A stretch of 64,000 nucleotides of DNA, taken from positions 2,356,001-2,420,000 of the forward strand of contig NZ_CP051625.1 of NCBI RefSeq assembly GCF_012844345.1. The letters run 5' to 3'. The position numbers were made by a program, and so were the translations under genes. Of this stretch, positions 40,998 to 51,474 are shown piece after piece. Positions within the stretch are counted from its first letter, which is position 1; each line of letters begins with the position of its first letter. This stretch comes from Pseudomonas sp. gcc21. Lineage in GTDB: Bacteria > Pseudomonadota > Gammaproteobacteria > Pseudomonadales > Pseudomonadaceae. The notes beneath the pieces were generated by a model. That model ran no database searches, was not told the origin of the DNA, and saw nothing but the letters and a program-made list of their open reading frames with translations.

Positions 40998-42266
40998 ATG
41001 AGCTATGTGATCGACCGACGCTTGAATGGCAAGAACAAGAGCACGGTAAACCGTCAACGTTTTCTGCGCCGCTACAAGGCGCACATCAAGAAAGCAGTTG
41101 AACAGGCGGTGGGCCGGCGCTCAATCACCGATATGGAGCACGGCGAGCAGATCAGTATTCCCGGCCGTGATATCGACGAACCCATTTTTCATCATGGCCA
41201 GGGCGGACGCCAGACCCGCGTTCACCCGGGCAACCGGGAATTCACCTCTGGCGACCAGATCGCACGTCCACAGGGTGGCGGCGGTGGAGGCGGCTCCCAG
41301 GCCAGCAATAGCGGTGAGGGCGAAGACGACTTCGTATTCCAGATCACCCAGGAAGAATTCCTCGATTTCATGTTCGAAGATCTGGCGCTGCCCAACCTGA
41401 TCAAGCGCCATCTGGCTGGAACTGACACCTTCAAAACCGTACGCGCCGGCATCACCCAACAAGGGAACCCGTCACGTATCAACATTGTGCGCTCAATGCG
41501 GGCGGCCCATGCCAGACGCATCGCGCTAAGCGGCGGCAGCCGTTCCCGGCTACGCCTGGCAGTGCGCGAACTTGAACAGTTGCGCCTCACCCAGCCGGAC
41601 AATCTCGACGATATCAAGGCGCTGGAGGAGGAAATTCAGGCGCTGCGTCGTCGGGTAGCGCGCATACCATTTCTCGATACCTTCGATCTGCGCTACAACC
41701 TGATCACCAAGGTACCGCATCCCAGTTCCAAGGCCGTGATGTTCTGCCTGATGGACGTCTCCGGCTCCATGACCCAGGCCACCAAGGACCTGGCCAAGCG
41801 GTTCTATATCCTGCTGTACCTGTTCCTGCAGCGAAACTACGAGCGCATCGAAGTGGTGTTCATTCGTCACCACACCAGCGCCAAGGAAGTCGACGAGGAA
41901 GAGTTTTTCTACTCCCGGGAAACCGGCGGCACCATCGTCTCCAGCGCACTTCGGCTGATGCAGCAGATTGTGCAGGAGCGCTACTCGCCGAATGAATGGA
42001 ACATCTATTGCGCCCAGGCCTCCGACGGCGACAACTGGAACGACGACTCTCCCATCTGCCGCGATCTGCTGATTAACGAGATCATGCCGGCGATGCAGTA
42101 TTACTGCTACGTCGAAATTACTCCCCGCGAGCACCAGGCGTTGTGGTACGAATATGAGCGGGTCGCTGCGAAGTTCTCGGAAAGCTTCGCCCAGCAACAG
42201 ATTGTCGGTGCCGGCGATATCTATCCGGTATTTCGTAATCTGTTTCAGAAGAGGATGGCCTCATGA
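40998..42266 (+). CDS. yeaH: UPF0229 / DUF444 protein YeaH
   Basis: This 422-residue cytosolic protein has a basic N-terminus ([31 protein letters not shown]), a glycine-rich linker (about residues 93-106) and a C-terminal von Willebrand A-like fold with the metal-ion motif DVSGS at about residues 253-257. It is the middle gene of the prkA-yeaH-spoVR module and overlaps spoVR by four bases. It is thought to act with the PrkA kinase; the molecular role is not known. Confidence 0.94.
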   Translation: MSYVIDRRLNGKNKSTVNRQRFLRRYKAHIKKAVEQAVGRRSITDMEHGEQISIPGRDIDEPIFHHGQGGRQTRVHPGNREFTSGDQIARPQGGGGGGGSQASNSGEGEDDFVFQITQEEFLDFMFEDLALPNLIKRHLAGTDTFKTVRAGITQQGNPSRINIVRSMRAAHARRIALSGGSRSRLRLAVRELEQLRLTQPDNLDDIKALEEEIQALRRRVARIPFLDTFDLRYNLITKVPHPSSKAVMFCLMDVSGSMTQATKDLAKRFYILLYLFLQRNYERIEVVFIRHHTSAKEVDEEEFFYSRETGGTIVSSALRLMQQIVQERYSPNEWNIYCAQASDGDNWNDDSPICRDLLINEIMPAMQYYCYVEITPREHQALWYEYERVAAKFSESFAQQQIVGAGDIYPVFRNLFQKRMAS

Positions 42267-43816
42267 ACCGGCAACCTATTTCAACCGGCTCGGAGTGGAC
42301 CTTCGACCTGATCCGGGAGTACGATCGAGAGATTGGCCGTATCGCCCATGACGTATACGGTCTGGATACCTACCCGAATCAGATCGAGGTCATTACCGCC
42401 GAGCAGATGATGGATGCCTACGCCTCGGTAGGCATGCCGCTGGGCTATCACCATTGGTCCTACGGCAAGCACTTCCTGCATACCGAGAAAAACTACACCC
42501 GCGGGCAGATGGGCCTGGCCTACGAGATCGTGATCAACTCGGATCCCTGTATCGCCTATCTGATGGAAGAAAACACCATGACCATGCAGGCGCTGGTCAT
42601 CGCCCACGCGTGCTACGGCCATAATTCCTTCTTCAAGGGCAACTACCTGTTCAAGACCTGGACCGACGCCAGCGCGATCGTCGATTATCTGGTCTTTGCC
42701 AAGCAGTACATTTCCCGCTGCGAGGAGCGTCACGGCATCGATGCGGTGGAGGATCTGCTCGATTCCTGCCACGCCCTGATGAACTACGGAGTAGACCGTT
42801 ACAAGCGGCCCTATCCGATCTCCGCCGAGGAAGAGCGGCGTCGCCAGATAGAGCGCGAAGAACATATGCAGCGGCAGGTCAATGACCTGTGGCGAACCAT
42901 TCCGGTCAGTCCGAACCACGCCAGCGAGCAGCACGAGGAGCCCCGCTACCCCAGCGAGCCCCAGGAAAACCTGTTGTATTTCATCGAAAAGAATGCGCCC
43001 TTGCTTGAGCCCTGGCAGCGTGAAGTCATTCGCATCGTGCGCAAGATCGCGCAGTACTTTTACCCCCAGCGCCAGACCCAGGTAATGAATGAAGGCTGGG
43101 CCACCTTCTGGCACTACACCTTGCTCAATCATATGTACGACGAAGGCAAGGTAACCGATGGCTTCATGATGGAGTTCCTGCAATCGCATACCAGCGTCAT
43201 CTACCAGCCGCCCTTCGACAGCAACTGGTACAGCGGCATCAACCCCTACACCCTGGGCTTTGCCATGATGCAGGACATCCGCCGCATCTGCGAGAACCCG
43301 ACCGAAGAAGACCGCCGCTGGTTCCCTGACATTGCGGGCAGCGACTGGCTGGAAACCATCAAGTTCGCCATGCGCACCTTCAAGGACGAGAGCTTCATAC
43401 TGCAGTTCCTGTCGCCGAAGGTGATCCGCGACCTCAAGCTGTTTGCGGTGGTTGACGACGACAAGCGCGATTACCTGGAAATCGCCGCGATCCATGACGA
43501 TCAGGGTTATCGGCTGGTGCGCGAGTATCTCGCGGCGCAATACAATCTGGGCAACCGCGAACCCAATATTCAGGTCTGGGAAGTAGACCGGCGCGGGGAC
43601 CGCTCACTGAGCCTTCGTCATCAGCGCCACGAGGGCAAACCGCTCGGCGAGACCACCGATGAAATGCTGCGCCATCTGCACCGGCTGTGGGGTTTCGATA
43701 TCCATCTGCAAAGTCTGGATGGCGATACCGTGGTTGGCGAGGCACATATTCCTCCACGCCCTTCCCGGGAAGAGGAGCGGATTCCTCGATTCGATATGAA
43801 CATTCCACCGATCTGA
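42263..43816 (+). CDS. spoVR: SpoVR-family protein (YcgB)
   Basis: This 517-residue cytosolic protein has the full SpoVR signature: [39 protein letters not shown] in the N-terminal half (about residues 55-95), [31 protein letters not shown] and [15 protein letters not shown]. The many conserved His and Glu residues suggest a metal site. It belongs to the stress module with prkA and yeaH; function unknown outside sporulation genetics of Bacillus. Confidence 0.95.
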   Translation: MNRQPISTGSEWTFDLIREYDREIGRIAHDVYGLDTYPNQIEVITAEQMMDAYASVGMPLGYHHWSYGKHFLHTEKNYTRGQMGLAYEIVINSDPCIAYLMEENTMTMQALVIAHACYGHNSFFKGNYLFKTWTDASAIVDYLVFAKQYISRCEERHGIDAVEDLLDSCHALMNYGVDRYKRPYPISAEEERRRQIEREEHMQRQVNDLWRTIPVSPNHASEQHEEPRYPSEPQENLLYFIEKNAPLLEPWQREVIRIVRKIAQYFYPQRQTQVMNEGWATFWHYTLLNHMYDEGKVTDGFMMEFLQSHTSVIYQPPFDSNWYSGINPYTLGFAMMQDIRRICENPTEEDRRWFPDIAGSDWLETIKFAMRTFKDESFILQFLSPKVIRDLKLFAVVDDDKRDYLEIAAIHDDQGYRLVREYLAAQYNLGNREPNIQVWEVDRRGDRSLSLRHQRHEGKPLGETTDEMLRHLHRLWGFDIHLQSLDGDTVVGEAHIPPRPSREEERIPRFDMNIPPI

Positions 43817-43844
43817 GCGCAGCGGCGGTGAACTCGCCCTTGGC

Positions 43845-43905
43845 GTAGCGCAGGCGCGCTACACCCCCAGGCGTTTGCCCTGGGGCTGTCGAGCGCGGGC
43901 TCGAC
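43845..43905 (+). repeat. Three consecutive hairpins after spoVR
   Basis: GTAGCGC/GCGCTAC (43845-43851 with 43856-43862), CCCCAGG/CCTGGGG (43865-43871 with 43879-43885) and GTCGAGC/GCTCGAC (43888-43894 with 43899-43905) follow one another with short loops. None has a T-run. They may stabilise the end of the spoVR mRNA or act as a Rho-dependent or REP-like boundary before cca. Confidence 0.6.
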
Positions 43906-43987
43906 GGCAATCGCGCAAGCGCTACGCTCGACCCCAACAGGCAGCGTTCGCATGGTCTGGCCGCAAAAAATGCCTTAGAGTCGGCGC

Positions 43988-45208
43988 ATGAAAAAACACT
44001 TCACCAAATATCTGGTCGGCGGCGCCGTGCGTGACCAATTGCTCGGCCGGCCCGTGACCGAGCGCGACTGGGTTGTGGTGGGCGCCACACCCGAAATGAT
44101 GCAGGAAGCTGGCTTTCGACCGGTCGGGCAGGACTTCCCGGTCTTCCTCGAGCCTGGCTCCGGTGAGGAATATGCGCTTGCCCGAACCGAGCGCAAGAGC
44201 GGCCGCGGATATGGCGGCTTCACCTTCCATACCAGCCCTGACGTCACCATCGAAGAAGACCTCGTCCGTCGCGATCTGACGGTCAACGCCATGGCCCAGG
44301 CTGAAGACGGAACACTGATTGACCCCTACGGCGGACAGCAGGACCTTGAAGCACGCCTTCTGCGTCACGTTTCACCAGCATTCGCCGAGGATCCTCTGCG
44401 CGTTCTGCGCGTGGCGCGGTTCGCTGCACGCTACGCGGGCCTGGGGTTTACCGTAGCCGAGGAAACCCGCGAGCTGATGCGACAGCTGGCGACTTCCGGC
44501 GAGCTCGAAGCCCTGACCGCCGAGCGCAGCTGGAAAGAGATCAGCCGCGCCCTGATGGAACCCTCCCCCGAGGTGTTCGTTCAGGTTCTGTATGAGTGCG
44601 ACGCGCTAGAAGCGCTATTCCCGGAGCTCAACCGGCTGTTCGACAGCTCTCTGTCAGAATCCCACGGCAATCTTGGAAGCCGGCTTCTGAACCGGCTACG
44701 CGTCGCAGCCCGAATGGACATGCCTCTGGCTGGCCGCTGGGCCTGTTTGCTGCTTGATGCAGGGCGAGACTCACCCGCAGAAAGCAGCGCGCATGCACTG
44801 ATCCAAAGGATAAACCAGCGCTGCAAGGCCCCCCGGGACTGTCAGGAGCTGGCCCTGCTGGCATCCGATCATCTTTCATCAGTTCATAACGGACCCGCAC
44901 TGGCGCCTGAAGCCCTGGCGCAGCTGTTCAAGTCCGTGGATATCTACCGCAGACCAGAGCGTTTCGAACAGCTTTTATCGGTTGGCGAGGCAGATGCCGC
45001 GGCATTGACCAGTCCCGATATGCCGGTTTACCCACAGGCTGAATACCTTCATGAAGCAGCCGACACCGCGCGCCAGGTGAGCATTCAACCACTACTTGAA
45101 AAGGGATTACAGGGAGCCGAACTGGGCGCAGCACTGGAACGCGAGCGCAGCCGGGCACTGGCTGCCTACCAGCAGGCATTCATAAACAGCTCGAAGGCTA
45201 AGTCTTAA
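43988..45208 (+). CDS. cca: CCA tRNA nucleotidyltransferase, with degenerate HD domain
   Basis: This 406-residue enzyme adds or repairs the CCA end of tRNAs. The nucleotidyltransferase head is intact: [52 protein letters not shown] and [16 protein letters not shown]. The C-terminal half aligns in length with the bacterial 'multifunctional' form but lacks its HD phosphohydrolase residues: the HPEID..HT region is [14 protein letters not shown] and the HDLGK motif reads LDAGRDSP (about residues 256-263). CCA addition should be retained, while 2',3'-cyclic phosphodiesterase/phosphatase activity is probably lost (inference). Its end overlaps the convergent folK by four bases. Confidence 0.94.
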   Translation: MKKHFTKYLVGGAVRDQLLGRPVTERDWVVVGATPEMMQEAGFRPVGQDFPVFLEPGSGEEYALARTERKSGRGYGGFTFHTSPDVTIEEDLVRRDLTVNAMAQAEDGTLIDPYGGQQDLEARLLRHVSPAFAEDPLRVLRVARFAARYAGLGFTVAEETRELMRQLATSGELEALTAERSWKEISRALMEPSPEVFVQVLYECDALEALFPELNRLFDSSLSESHGNLGSRLLNRLRVAARMDMPLAGRWACLLLDAGRDSPAESSAHALIQRINQRCKAPRDCQELALLASDHLSSVHNGPALAPEALAQLFKSVDIYRRPERFEQLLSVGEADAAALTSPDMPVYPQAEYLHEAADTARQVSIQPLLEKGLQGAELGAALERERSRALAAYQQAFINSSKAKS

Positions 45209-45747
45209 AGCGCACGGGAAGGCCGGTGCGCCTCGATCAACTCATCCGGAGTCAATGCGCGGCCGTGCCATTCAAAGTGTACTGGCCAGAGCGATTGATC
45301 GCCTTGCCAGCCGGCCCATAATTCGGCGTAACGCTGAGCGGTCCCGGGCAGGACCGAATCGGGTGCGAGCAAAGCCAGCGGCCACAACACAAAGGCGTTA
45401 CGCGCAGTTTCGCGCCGAGGCAACAGAATGCCGTCATGCACGCCGGTCAGAGTGCCATACACCAGAATATCGATATCCAGTGTAACGCGACCCGGTGCCT
45501 TGGTTTCCCTGCGACCACAAGCGGCTTCAATGGCCTTCAGCGCGGCCTGCAGATCGGCGAGCGGCAGGTGCGTCTGGGTGCCGACCACCATATTGTAGAA
45601 ACGCCGTCCCAGCATCCCCACTGATTCGCTCTCAAACACAGGCGACAGCTCAAGTCGCCCCAGCAACTGCTCAAGCGCATCCAGACCGCGCGCGAGATGC
45701 CGTTCGCGATCATGGTTGCTGCCGATGCCTAATAGAACGGTGGTCAT
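45205..45747 (-). CDS. folK: HPPK: 6-hydroxymethyl-dihydropterin pyrophosphokinase
   Basis: This 180-residue folate enzyme transfers pyrophosphate from ATP to 6-hydroxymethyl-7,8-dihydropterin. It has [39 protein letters not shown] and the signature [15 protein letters not shown] (about residues 83-97). The start codon's first base is the last of the folB stop region, so the two genes are coupled. Confidence 0.95.
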   Translation of the reverse strand: MTTVLLGIGSNHDRERHLARGLDALEQLLGRLELSPVFESESVGMLGRRFYNMVVGTQTHLPLADLQAALKAIEAACGRRETKAPGRVTLDIDILVYGTLTGVHDGILLPRRETARNAFVLWPLALLAPDSVLPGTAQRYAELWAGWQGDQSLWPVHFEWHGRALTPDELIEAHRPSRAL

Positions 45748-46106
45748 TATGCTCGGGTTCCGCGCTCGATCAACACACCCACGCCGCCAGCTGCCGCCGG
45801 CACAGCGCCCGGTTTATTGATGCGCAGGCGCAACCAGGGGACCGAGAACTCCTGCATGATCAAGCTGGCCAACCGTTCCGCGAGCGTTTCGACCAAGCCG
45901 AAACTGCTGGTCGAGACATAGTCGGTAATACGCTGGCTTACCTCGGCGTAGTTCAGCGTGGCGTCAAGATCATCATTGGCGGCCGCCGCCGCGATATCCC
46001 AGCCAATGTCCAGATCAATGATCAGGCGTTGACGTATATCGCGTTCCCAGTCGTATACGCCAATCACCGCGTCCACGGCCAGGCCGTTGATGAATATCTG
46101 GTCCAC
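45747..46106 (-). CDS. folB: Dihydroneopterin aldolase
   Basis: This 119-residue enzyme makes 6-hydroxymethyl-dihydropterin, the substrate of FolK, encoded directly downstream. It has IFINGLAVDAVIGVYDWERDIRQRLIIDLDIGWD at the N-terminus, LNYAEVSQRITDYV and LVETLAERLASLIM, all conserved. It is divergent from plsY with 50 bases between starts. Confidence 0.95.
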   Translation of the reverse strand: MDQIFINGLAVDAVIGVYDWERDIRQRLIIDLDIGWDIAAAAANDDLDATLNYAEVSQRITDYVSTSSFGLVETLAERLASLIMQEFSVPWLRLRINKPGAVPAAAGGVGVLIERGTRA

Positions 46107-46156
46107 TGATCACTCCGCTATCGACTACAATCTGGTTTTCGTCATGACTCAGCGCC

Positions 46157-46741
46157 ATGTCCGTCGAACTGCCACTGCTACTTGTCGCCGCCTACTTGCT
46201 CGGCTCGGTGTCCTTCGCCGTGCTGTTCAGCCGGCTGGGCCATCTGCCTGATCCGCGTGATATCGGGTCAGGCAATCCCGGCGCGAGCAACATGTTGCGC
46301 CTGGGAAACCGTCCACTGGCCTTTGCCACCCTGATCTGCGATATCGGCAAGGGCGCTTTTGCCGTATGGCTGGCAGCTCGCTCGGAGCTCGGGCTGTTTG
46401 CCCAGGGGCTGGTCGGACTGGCAGCCGTTACCGGCCACGTTCTCCCCATCTACCATCACTTTCGCGGCGGCAAAGGCGTCGCCGCTGCCGCAGGCGTGAT
46501 GCTCATGCTTTCATGGCCCGCCGCGCTACTGGCCGCTACTTTATGGCTGATAACCTTCAGCGTAGAACGCATGGCATCTCTCGCCTCGTTGGTCGCCAGC
46601 ATAGGCATGCTACCCTGGCTTGCCTGGCATGCCCCGGAATTACTCGGCCCGGTCAGTCTGATGGTTGGTCTGATATTGCTGCGTCATCGGCTCAATATTG
46701 GCCGATTGCTCAACGGAACAGAGAACCGTTTCAAGCGTTGA
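46157..46741 (+). CDS. plsY: Acyl-phosphate:glycerol-3-phosphate acyltransferase
   Basis: This 194-residue inner-membrane enzyme starts phospholipid synthesis by acylating glycerol-3-phosphate from acyl-phosphate. It has about five helices and the three PlsY motifs: [10 protein letters not shown], then [13 protein letters not shown] (about residues 38-50), and [21 protein letters not shown] (about 95-115). It ends inside the tail of the convergent tsaD gene (11-base overlap). Confidence 0.96.
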   Translation: MSVELPLLLVAAYLLGSVSFAVLFSRLGHLPDPRDIGSGNPGASNMLRLGNRPLAFATLICDIGKGAFAVWLAARSELGLFAQGLVGLAAVTGHVLPIYHHFRGGKGVAAAAGVMLMLSWPAALLAATLWLITFSVERMASLASLVASIGMLPWLAWHAPELLGPVSLMVGLILLRHRLNIGRLLNGTENRFKR

Positions 46742-47762
46742 GTGGTGGCAGTTGATCCATCGGCCACCGTGCCCGCGCCTCGATACCGCCTTGGTCAGAC
46801 TGCCCTGCCTTCAAGCGCTGCCATCCAGCATAGGCGATCATTGCGCCGTTATCCGTACAGAACGCCGGGCGGGCATAGAACAGCTCTCCCTTGAGCCCGG
46901 CTGCCATGTGCTGCAGCGAATCGCGCAGATGGCGATTGGCGCTGACCCCGCCGGCAATCACCAGACGCTTCAACCCGGTGCTTTTCAGCGCGCGTCGGCA
47001 CTTGATCGTCAAGGTATCGACCACGGCCTGCTCGAAGGCAAGGGCAATATCGCAGCGCGTCTGCTCGGAATCATCGCCCTCACGTACGCTGCTCTGCCAG
47101 GCGTTCAAGGTCGCGGTTTTAAGCCCACTGAAGCTGAAATCCAGACCCGGCCGATCGGTCATCGGGCGGGGAAACACGAAGCGTCCGGCCTGCCCTGCCT
47201 GAGCCATGCGGGCGATCTCCGGCCCGCCGGGGTATGGCAAACCCATGAGCTTGGCAGTCTTGTCGAAAGCCTCGCCCGCTGCGTCATCCAGCGATTCACC
47301 CAACAACTGGTACTGGCCAATCCCGTCGACCCGAACCAGCTGCGTATGACCGCCCGATACCAGCAGAGCAACAAAGGGAAACGCAGGGGGATGGTCTTCC
47401 AGCATGGGAGCCAGCAGATGGCCTTCCATATGATGCACGCCCAGAGCGGGCACTTGCCAGGCGAAGGCCAGCGCGCGGGCGCAGGCGCCGCCCACCAACA
47501 GAGCACCGACCAGTCCCGGTCCCGCAGTGTACGCCACACCATCGACATCGCCATGAGCAACGCCGGCACGCTCGAACACTTCACGCATGAGCGGAACCAG
47601 CCGCTTCACGTGGTCGCGTGACGCCAGTTCCGGTACAACCCCACCGTATACGCGGTGCAGATCTATCTGGCTGAACAGAGCGTCAGCCAGCAGCCCGCGC
47701 TCACTGTCATACAGCGCAATGCCGGTTTCATCGCAGGAGGTTTCGATACCCAGGACACGCAT
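46731..47762 (-). CDS. tsaD: tRNA threonylcarbamoyladenosine transferase subunit TsaD
   Basis: This 343-residue ASKHA-fold protein transfers threonylcarbamoyl to A37 of ANN-decoding tRNAs with TsaB and TsaE. It has [17 protein letters not shown], the metal-binding [10 protein letters not shown] (His residues near 111 and 115), [34 protein letters not shown] and [11 protein letters not shown]. The start is the ATG at 47762; an in-frame TTG two codons earlier is an alternative. It overlaps plsY at its 3' end. Confidence 0.96.
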   Translation of the reverse strand: MRVLGIETSCDETGIALYDSERGLLADALFSQIDLHRVYGGVVPELASRDHVKRLVPLMREVFERAGVAHGDVDGVAYTAGPGLVGALLVGGACARALAFAWQVPALGVHHMEGHLLAPMLEDHPPAFPFVALLVSGGHTQLVRVDGIGQYQLLGESLDDAAGEAFDKTAKLMGLPYPGGPEIARMAQAGQAGRFVFPRPMTDRPGLDFSFSGLKTATLNAWQSSVREGDDSEQTRCDIALAFEQAVVDTLTIKCRRALKSTGLKRLVIAGGVSANRHLRDSLQHMAAGLKGELFYARPAFCTDNGAMIAYAGWQRLKAGQSDQGGIEARARWPMDQLPPLNA

Positions 47763-47852
47763 AGACAACCCAGCCAGAGGAGAATCAGGCGCGCATGATA
47801 ATCGCCGCGCCCGCCCCAGACCAGTCTTTCCAGCCCAACAGCCTTGACTCGC

Positions 47853-48809
47853 TCAGCGCATATCCTGGAAGCGATGTGGCTCGGCAGCGAGTGCCAGCCC
47901 CGCACCACCCGGACCGACATAGATGTTACTGGTGATGTTCGCGGGTGACGCCAGCAGCGTGACGCCATGCTCCTTGCATGTCTGGAGCAGCCGGTCGAAG
48001 CCTGGCAACTCGTACATTTCATGCTCTTCCATTCCGGCACTGAAAACCACATAGGGAGACAAGAGCCCGCGCCGTATGCGTGCACAGGCGTAGTCGATCA
48101 TGCGCTCGACCGCCGCCTCGAAGCTGCGGCCCCGAAATACCGCCCCGCCTCCTTCGCCTGAACCCGCTCCCCAAAGCAAAGGGGTGATCTTGAGATGTTT
48201 GGCCAAAAACGCCTGGATCGCAGACACGCTCTTGTCTCCGCGCGGCCGACCGCGCCGGCGGATGTACTCCAGATCGCGCGGAATGGCGCAGCCATAGATA
48301 TGTTGGGTGAAGTCGCTGACCTGCTCGCGCAGCTGATTCTTGCCAGTCCCCTGGTTGATCAGGTGGACGGTATGCGCTGCGAGCAGCCCCTGGCCGGAAA
48401 AGAACGTTTTGCTGTTCACTACGCGCATCGAAAATTTACCGCTGAGCCCCGCCGCCTGACGATGGGGACGGTAGCTGGCAATGATCCGGTGCATAGCCCC
48501 GATAGCGTTCTGATAGATCTCGCTGCGGTCTTCGGCAATGGTTTCGAGGAAGGCGAAGTCGTACTGATTGACGATTTCATCCATGAACAGATTGTAAATC
48601 TGGTCGACGGTATAGGCTTCGGTCGTAGCCTGATGACCCAATTGCATGGCGCCGCTATCATAAAAGCGCCGGGTGGTCAGCGGATCATGGTCATCGACGA
48701 ACGTATGACCGTCTACTTTGACCGTGACCGGAAGAATGAAGATGTTGTTTTCCTTGATAAAAGAATACGGCAGCTCGCAAGCCGAATCGACAATCAGACC
48801 CACACGCAT
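47853..48809 (-). CDS. DegV-family fatty-acid-binding protein
   Basis: This 318-residue cytosolic protein has the DegV/FakB fold: an N-terminal GLIVDSACELPYSFIKENNIFILPVTVKVDG with the conserved DSACEL, a FSGQGLLAAHTVHLI segment, DLEYIRRRGRPRG, and the C-terminal lobe. FakB proteins present fatty acids to a FakA kinase, but no fakA is visible here, and proteobacterial DegV members are not well understood. GGAG precedes the ATG at 48809. It is divergent from rpsU. Confidence 0.88.
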   Translation of the reverse strand: MRVGLIVDSACELPYSFIKENNIFILPVTVKVDGHTFVDDHDPLTTRRFYDSGAMQLGHQATTEAYTVDQIYNLFMDEIVNQYDFAFLETIAEDRSEIYQNAIGAMHRIIASYRPHRQAAGLSGKFSMRVVNSKTFFSGQGLLAAHTVHLINQGTGKNQLREQVSDFTQHIYGCAIPRDLEYIRRRGRPRGDKSVSAIQAFLAKHLKITPLLWGAGSGEGGGAVFRGRSFEAAVERMIDYACARIRRGLLSPYVVFSAGMEEHEMYELPGFDRLLQTCKEHGVTLLASPANITSNIYVGPGGAGLALAAEPHRFQDMR

Positions 48810-48980
48810 GGGAACACTCCATTGTTAGCAATAACTGCGTTCGATCCGCTGAATGATTTCCCTACACAGCGGCTGTCTCATTTTGGTACAGGCTGACGAT
48901 ACAATACAAGCTTCCCGCGACCCTACAGGTTTTTACCAATTGCCGAGGGGCCGACCTATGCGAAACACACCAATCACCCT

Positions 48981-49009
48981 TTGCTTTTCCCCAACGAAGG
49001 CGGTAACAT
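48981..49009 (+). promoter_or_regulatory. Candidate sigma-70 promoter of the rpsU-dnaG-rpoD operon
   Basis: TTGCTT (48981-48986) and TAACAT (49004-49009) are spaced by exactly 17 bases and lie about 88 bases before the rpsU start. No experimental support; it is the best match in this 287-base divergent region. Confidence 0.45.
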
Positions 49010-49096
49010 CCGGTCCCCTTGAAATGCATTCGCTGAAGGCAACCGCCAACAGCGTTGTAATGACACTCACAGCACAGTTTCTTAGAAAGGTACGAA

Positions 49097-49312
49097 ATGC
49101 CTGCCGTCAAAGTAAAAGAGAACGAACCCTTCGACGTGGCCCTGCGTCGTTTCAAGCGCTCCTGCGAAAAAGCTGGCGTCCTGGCTGAAGTCCGCCGCCG
49201 CGAGTTCTATGAGAAGCCTACTACTGAACGCAAGCGCAAAGCCGCAGCTGCCGTCAAGCGTCACGCCAAGAAGTTGCAACGCGAACACCGCCGTCGCGAG
49301 CGTCTGTACTGA
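49097..49312 (+). CDS. rpsU: 30S ribosomal protein S21
   Basis: This 71-residue basic protein is full length: [21 protein letters not shown], an FYEKPT segment and the Arg/Lys-rich C-terminal tail. S21 helps initiation by supporting the anti-Shine-Dalgarno region. It is the first gene of the macromolecular synthesis operon with dnaG and rpoD. Confidence 0.98.
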   Translation: MPAVKVKENEPFDVALRRFKRSCEKAGVLAEVRRREFYEKPTTERKRKAAAAVKRHAKKLQREHRRRERLY

Positions 49313-49332
49313 GTTTAGCCGCTTGACCTGTC

Positions 49333-49350
49333 GGGCCTGACCCCAGGCCC
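49333..49350 (+). terminator. Hairpin between rpsU and dnaG
   Basis: GGGCCTG (49333-49339) pairs exactly with CAGGCCC (49344-49350) around ACCC, 21 bases after rpsU. There is no T-run. In E. coli a weak terminator at this place lowers dnaG relative to rpsU, so an attenuating role here is plausible but inferred. Confidence 0.45.
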
Positions 49351-49534
49351 AACGAATGTACGCCGGCAGGCGAATCATTCGACAGGCTGACACTAGAAGC
49401 TGAGCACGCATGTCCGGCCATCCAGACTATGGAGTTGGCTGGATTTTTGCGTTCCCTGCTATAGTGTCTTGCCTCCGGTTAACCACCCCGTCGACCGGAG
49501 CGCAGCCACTCAGAATCTCGCAAGGCAAGCTTGA

Positions 49535-51388
49535 ATGGCCGGGTTGATCCCTCAAGGCTTCATAGACGATTTGCTTGGACGGTCCGATATCGTCGAGGTC
49601 GTCGGCTCACGCCTGAAGCTGAAGAAGACCGGCAAGAATTATTCAGCGCTCTGCCCGTTCCATAATGAAAAATCACCCTCATTCAGCGTAAGCCCAGACA
49701 AGCAGTTCTATTACTGCTTCGGATGTGGCGCCGGCGGCAATGCGGTCAGTTTCATCATGGACTTCGAACGCCTGGACTTTCCCCAGGCGGTTGAAGAGCT
49801 GGCTCGTAATCTGGGTGTCGACGTACCGCGCGAAGAGCGCAACGGACGTCAGCGAGAGCCCCGAGCGCCGCGCCAGGACAGCCCGCTTTATGCCTTGCTT
49901 GATCAGGCCGCAGCTTTTTACCGGCAGCAGCTGCGCCAGCATTCGCAACGCCAGCGCGCAGTCACCTATCTAAAGCAGCGCGGGCTGTCAGGGCAGATCG
50001 CCAAACTGTACGACATCGGCTTTGCCCCGCCCGGCTGGAATAACCTGATGGGGCATCTGGCCACTGACAGCACCGAAGAAAAGGCGCTGATGGAAGCCGG
50101 GCTGGTCGTTGAAAACGAGAACGGCAAACGCTACGACCGTTTCCGCGATCGCATCACTTATCCTATTCGCGACAGCCGCGGACGGGTAATCGGTTTCGGC
50201 GGCCGGGTCCTAGGTGACGACAAACCCAAGTACCTGAACTCGCCTGAAACGCCGGTGTTTCACAAGGGTCGCGAACTATACGGACTGTATGAGGCCCGCC
50301 GGCAGAACCGTCAGCTCGATGACATTCTGGTAGTCGAAGGCTACATGGACGTCATCGCCCTGGCCCAGCATGGAATATCCAATGCTGTAGCGACACTCGG
50401 CACCGCGACCAGCGAGGAGCACCTCAAGCGATTGTTCCGCATCGTGCACAGCGTGGTGTTCTGCTTTGACGGTGATAATGCCGGACGCCAGGCGGCGTGG
50501 CGCGCCCTGACCTGCTGCCTGCCGGTGCTTGAAGACGGCCGGCACGTGCGTTTCATGTTCCTGCCGGAAGGCCAGGATCCGGATAGTCTGGTACGCAACG
50601 AAGGCCAGGACGGCTTCCGTGCGCGCATGGCGCAGCAATCGGTAACCTTGACGGACTATTTATTCCGTCACCTGGCAGAACAGGCCAACCCGGACAGTCT
50701 TGAAGGCAAGGCACACCTTGCAAGCCTGGCCTTGCCGCTGATCGAGCAGGTACCGGGAACATTGCTCCGGCGACTGCTCAGGCAATCCCTGGAAGCCAGA
50801 ACCGGTATGGATCTGGACACGCTGCCTTCAGCGCCACCGGTCGCCGAACATCAGGAATCCGAGCCGCCGCCCTCAAGCTCATGGGCAGACCAGCCGATAC
50901 CTGATTCATCACCACGCGGCAGCTATCGCAAGCGCTCAGCGCCAGCGACCAAGTCAAAGGGTGTTGAGAATCCGCTGCTAAACGCAGCGCGAACGCTATT
51001 GCATCATCCGCATCTCGCGGGCCTGGTGAATCAGGCCAGCCAGTTCGCAAATGAGGACGAGGATGAAGCTGTTTTGCTTGTGGCATTGGTGGATGCCCTG
51101 CAAAAGAATCCAACGCTGACTACAATTCAATTGCTGGCCCGCTGGCACGGGACCGCAATGGGAGATGAGCTGAATCAGCTCGCGGAAAAGGAATGGTTGT
51201 TAAATATTCCCAGCGTGAACCTTGAACAACAGTTTTTTGACACCATTAATAACTTGCTGGCACGACAAACCGATCGCCAGATTCAGAAGCTCCTCGACAA
51301 ATCGGCGGTTTCGCCGCTCACACCCGAGGAAAAACAGCAGCTACGAGACCTTCTAAATAGTCACAAAACGTCGTCTACCGCCAAGTAA
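49535..51388 (+). CDS. dnaG: DNA primase
   Basis: This 617-residue enzyme makes RNA primers at the replication fork. It has the N-terminal CHC2 zinc finger (CPFHNEKSPSFSVSPDK with FYYCFGCG, about residues 37-65), the polymerase core with YPIRDSRGRVIGFGGRVL, and the Toprim domain (VVEGYMDVIALAQHGI, FCFDGDNAGRQAA). A low-complexity linker follows (about 430-480), then the helicase-interacting C-terminal domain from about residue 480. Slightly shorter than the P. aeruginosa protein. Preceded by AAGG nine bases from the ATG. Confidence 0.97.
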   Translation: MAGLIPQGFIDDLLGRSDIVEVVGSRLKLKKTGKNYSALCPFHNEKSPSFSVSPDKQFYYCFGCGAGGNAVSFIMDFERLDFPQAVEELARNLGVDVPREERNGRQREPRAPRQDSPLYALLDQAAAFYRQQLRQHSQRQRAVTYLKQRGLSGQIAKLYDIGFAPPGWNNLMGHLATDSTEEKALMEAGLVVENENGKRYDRFRDRITYPIRDSRGRVIGFGGRVLGDDKPKYLNSPETPVFHKGRELYGLYEARRQNRQLDDILVVEGYMDVIALAQHGISNAVATLGTATSEEHLKRLFRIVHSVVFCFDGDNAGRQAAWRALTCCLPVLEDGRHVRFMFLPEGQDPDSLVRNEGQDGFRARMAQQSVTLTDYLFRHLAEQANPDSLEGKAHLASLALPLIEQVPGTLLRRLLRQSLEARTGMDLDTLPSAPPVAEHQESEPPPSSSWADQPIPDSSPRGSYRKRSAPATKSKGVENPLLNAARTLLHHPHLAGLVNQASQFANEDEDEAVLLVALVDALQKNPTLTTIQLLARWHGTAMGDELNQLAEKEWLLNIPSVNLEQQFFDTINNLLARQTDRQIQKLLDKSAVSPLTPEEKQQLRDLLNSHKTSSTAK

Positions 51389-51474
51389 ACAGGTGGTCAA
51401 GTGGCGTTGAGGACTGAAATAAAGGTATAATCCGCAGCTTACTTTTTTGCACACCAAGGCATCCAAGGGTTGTT

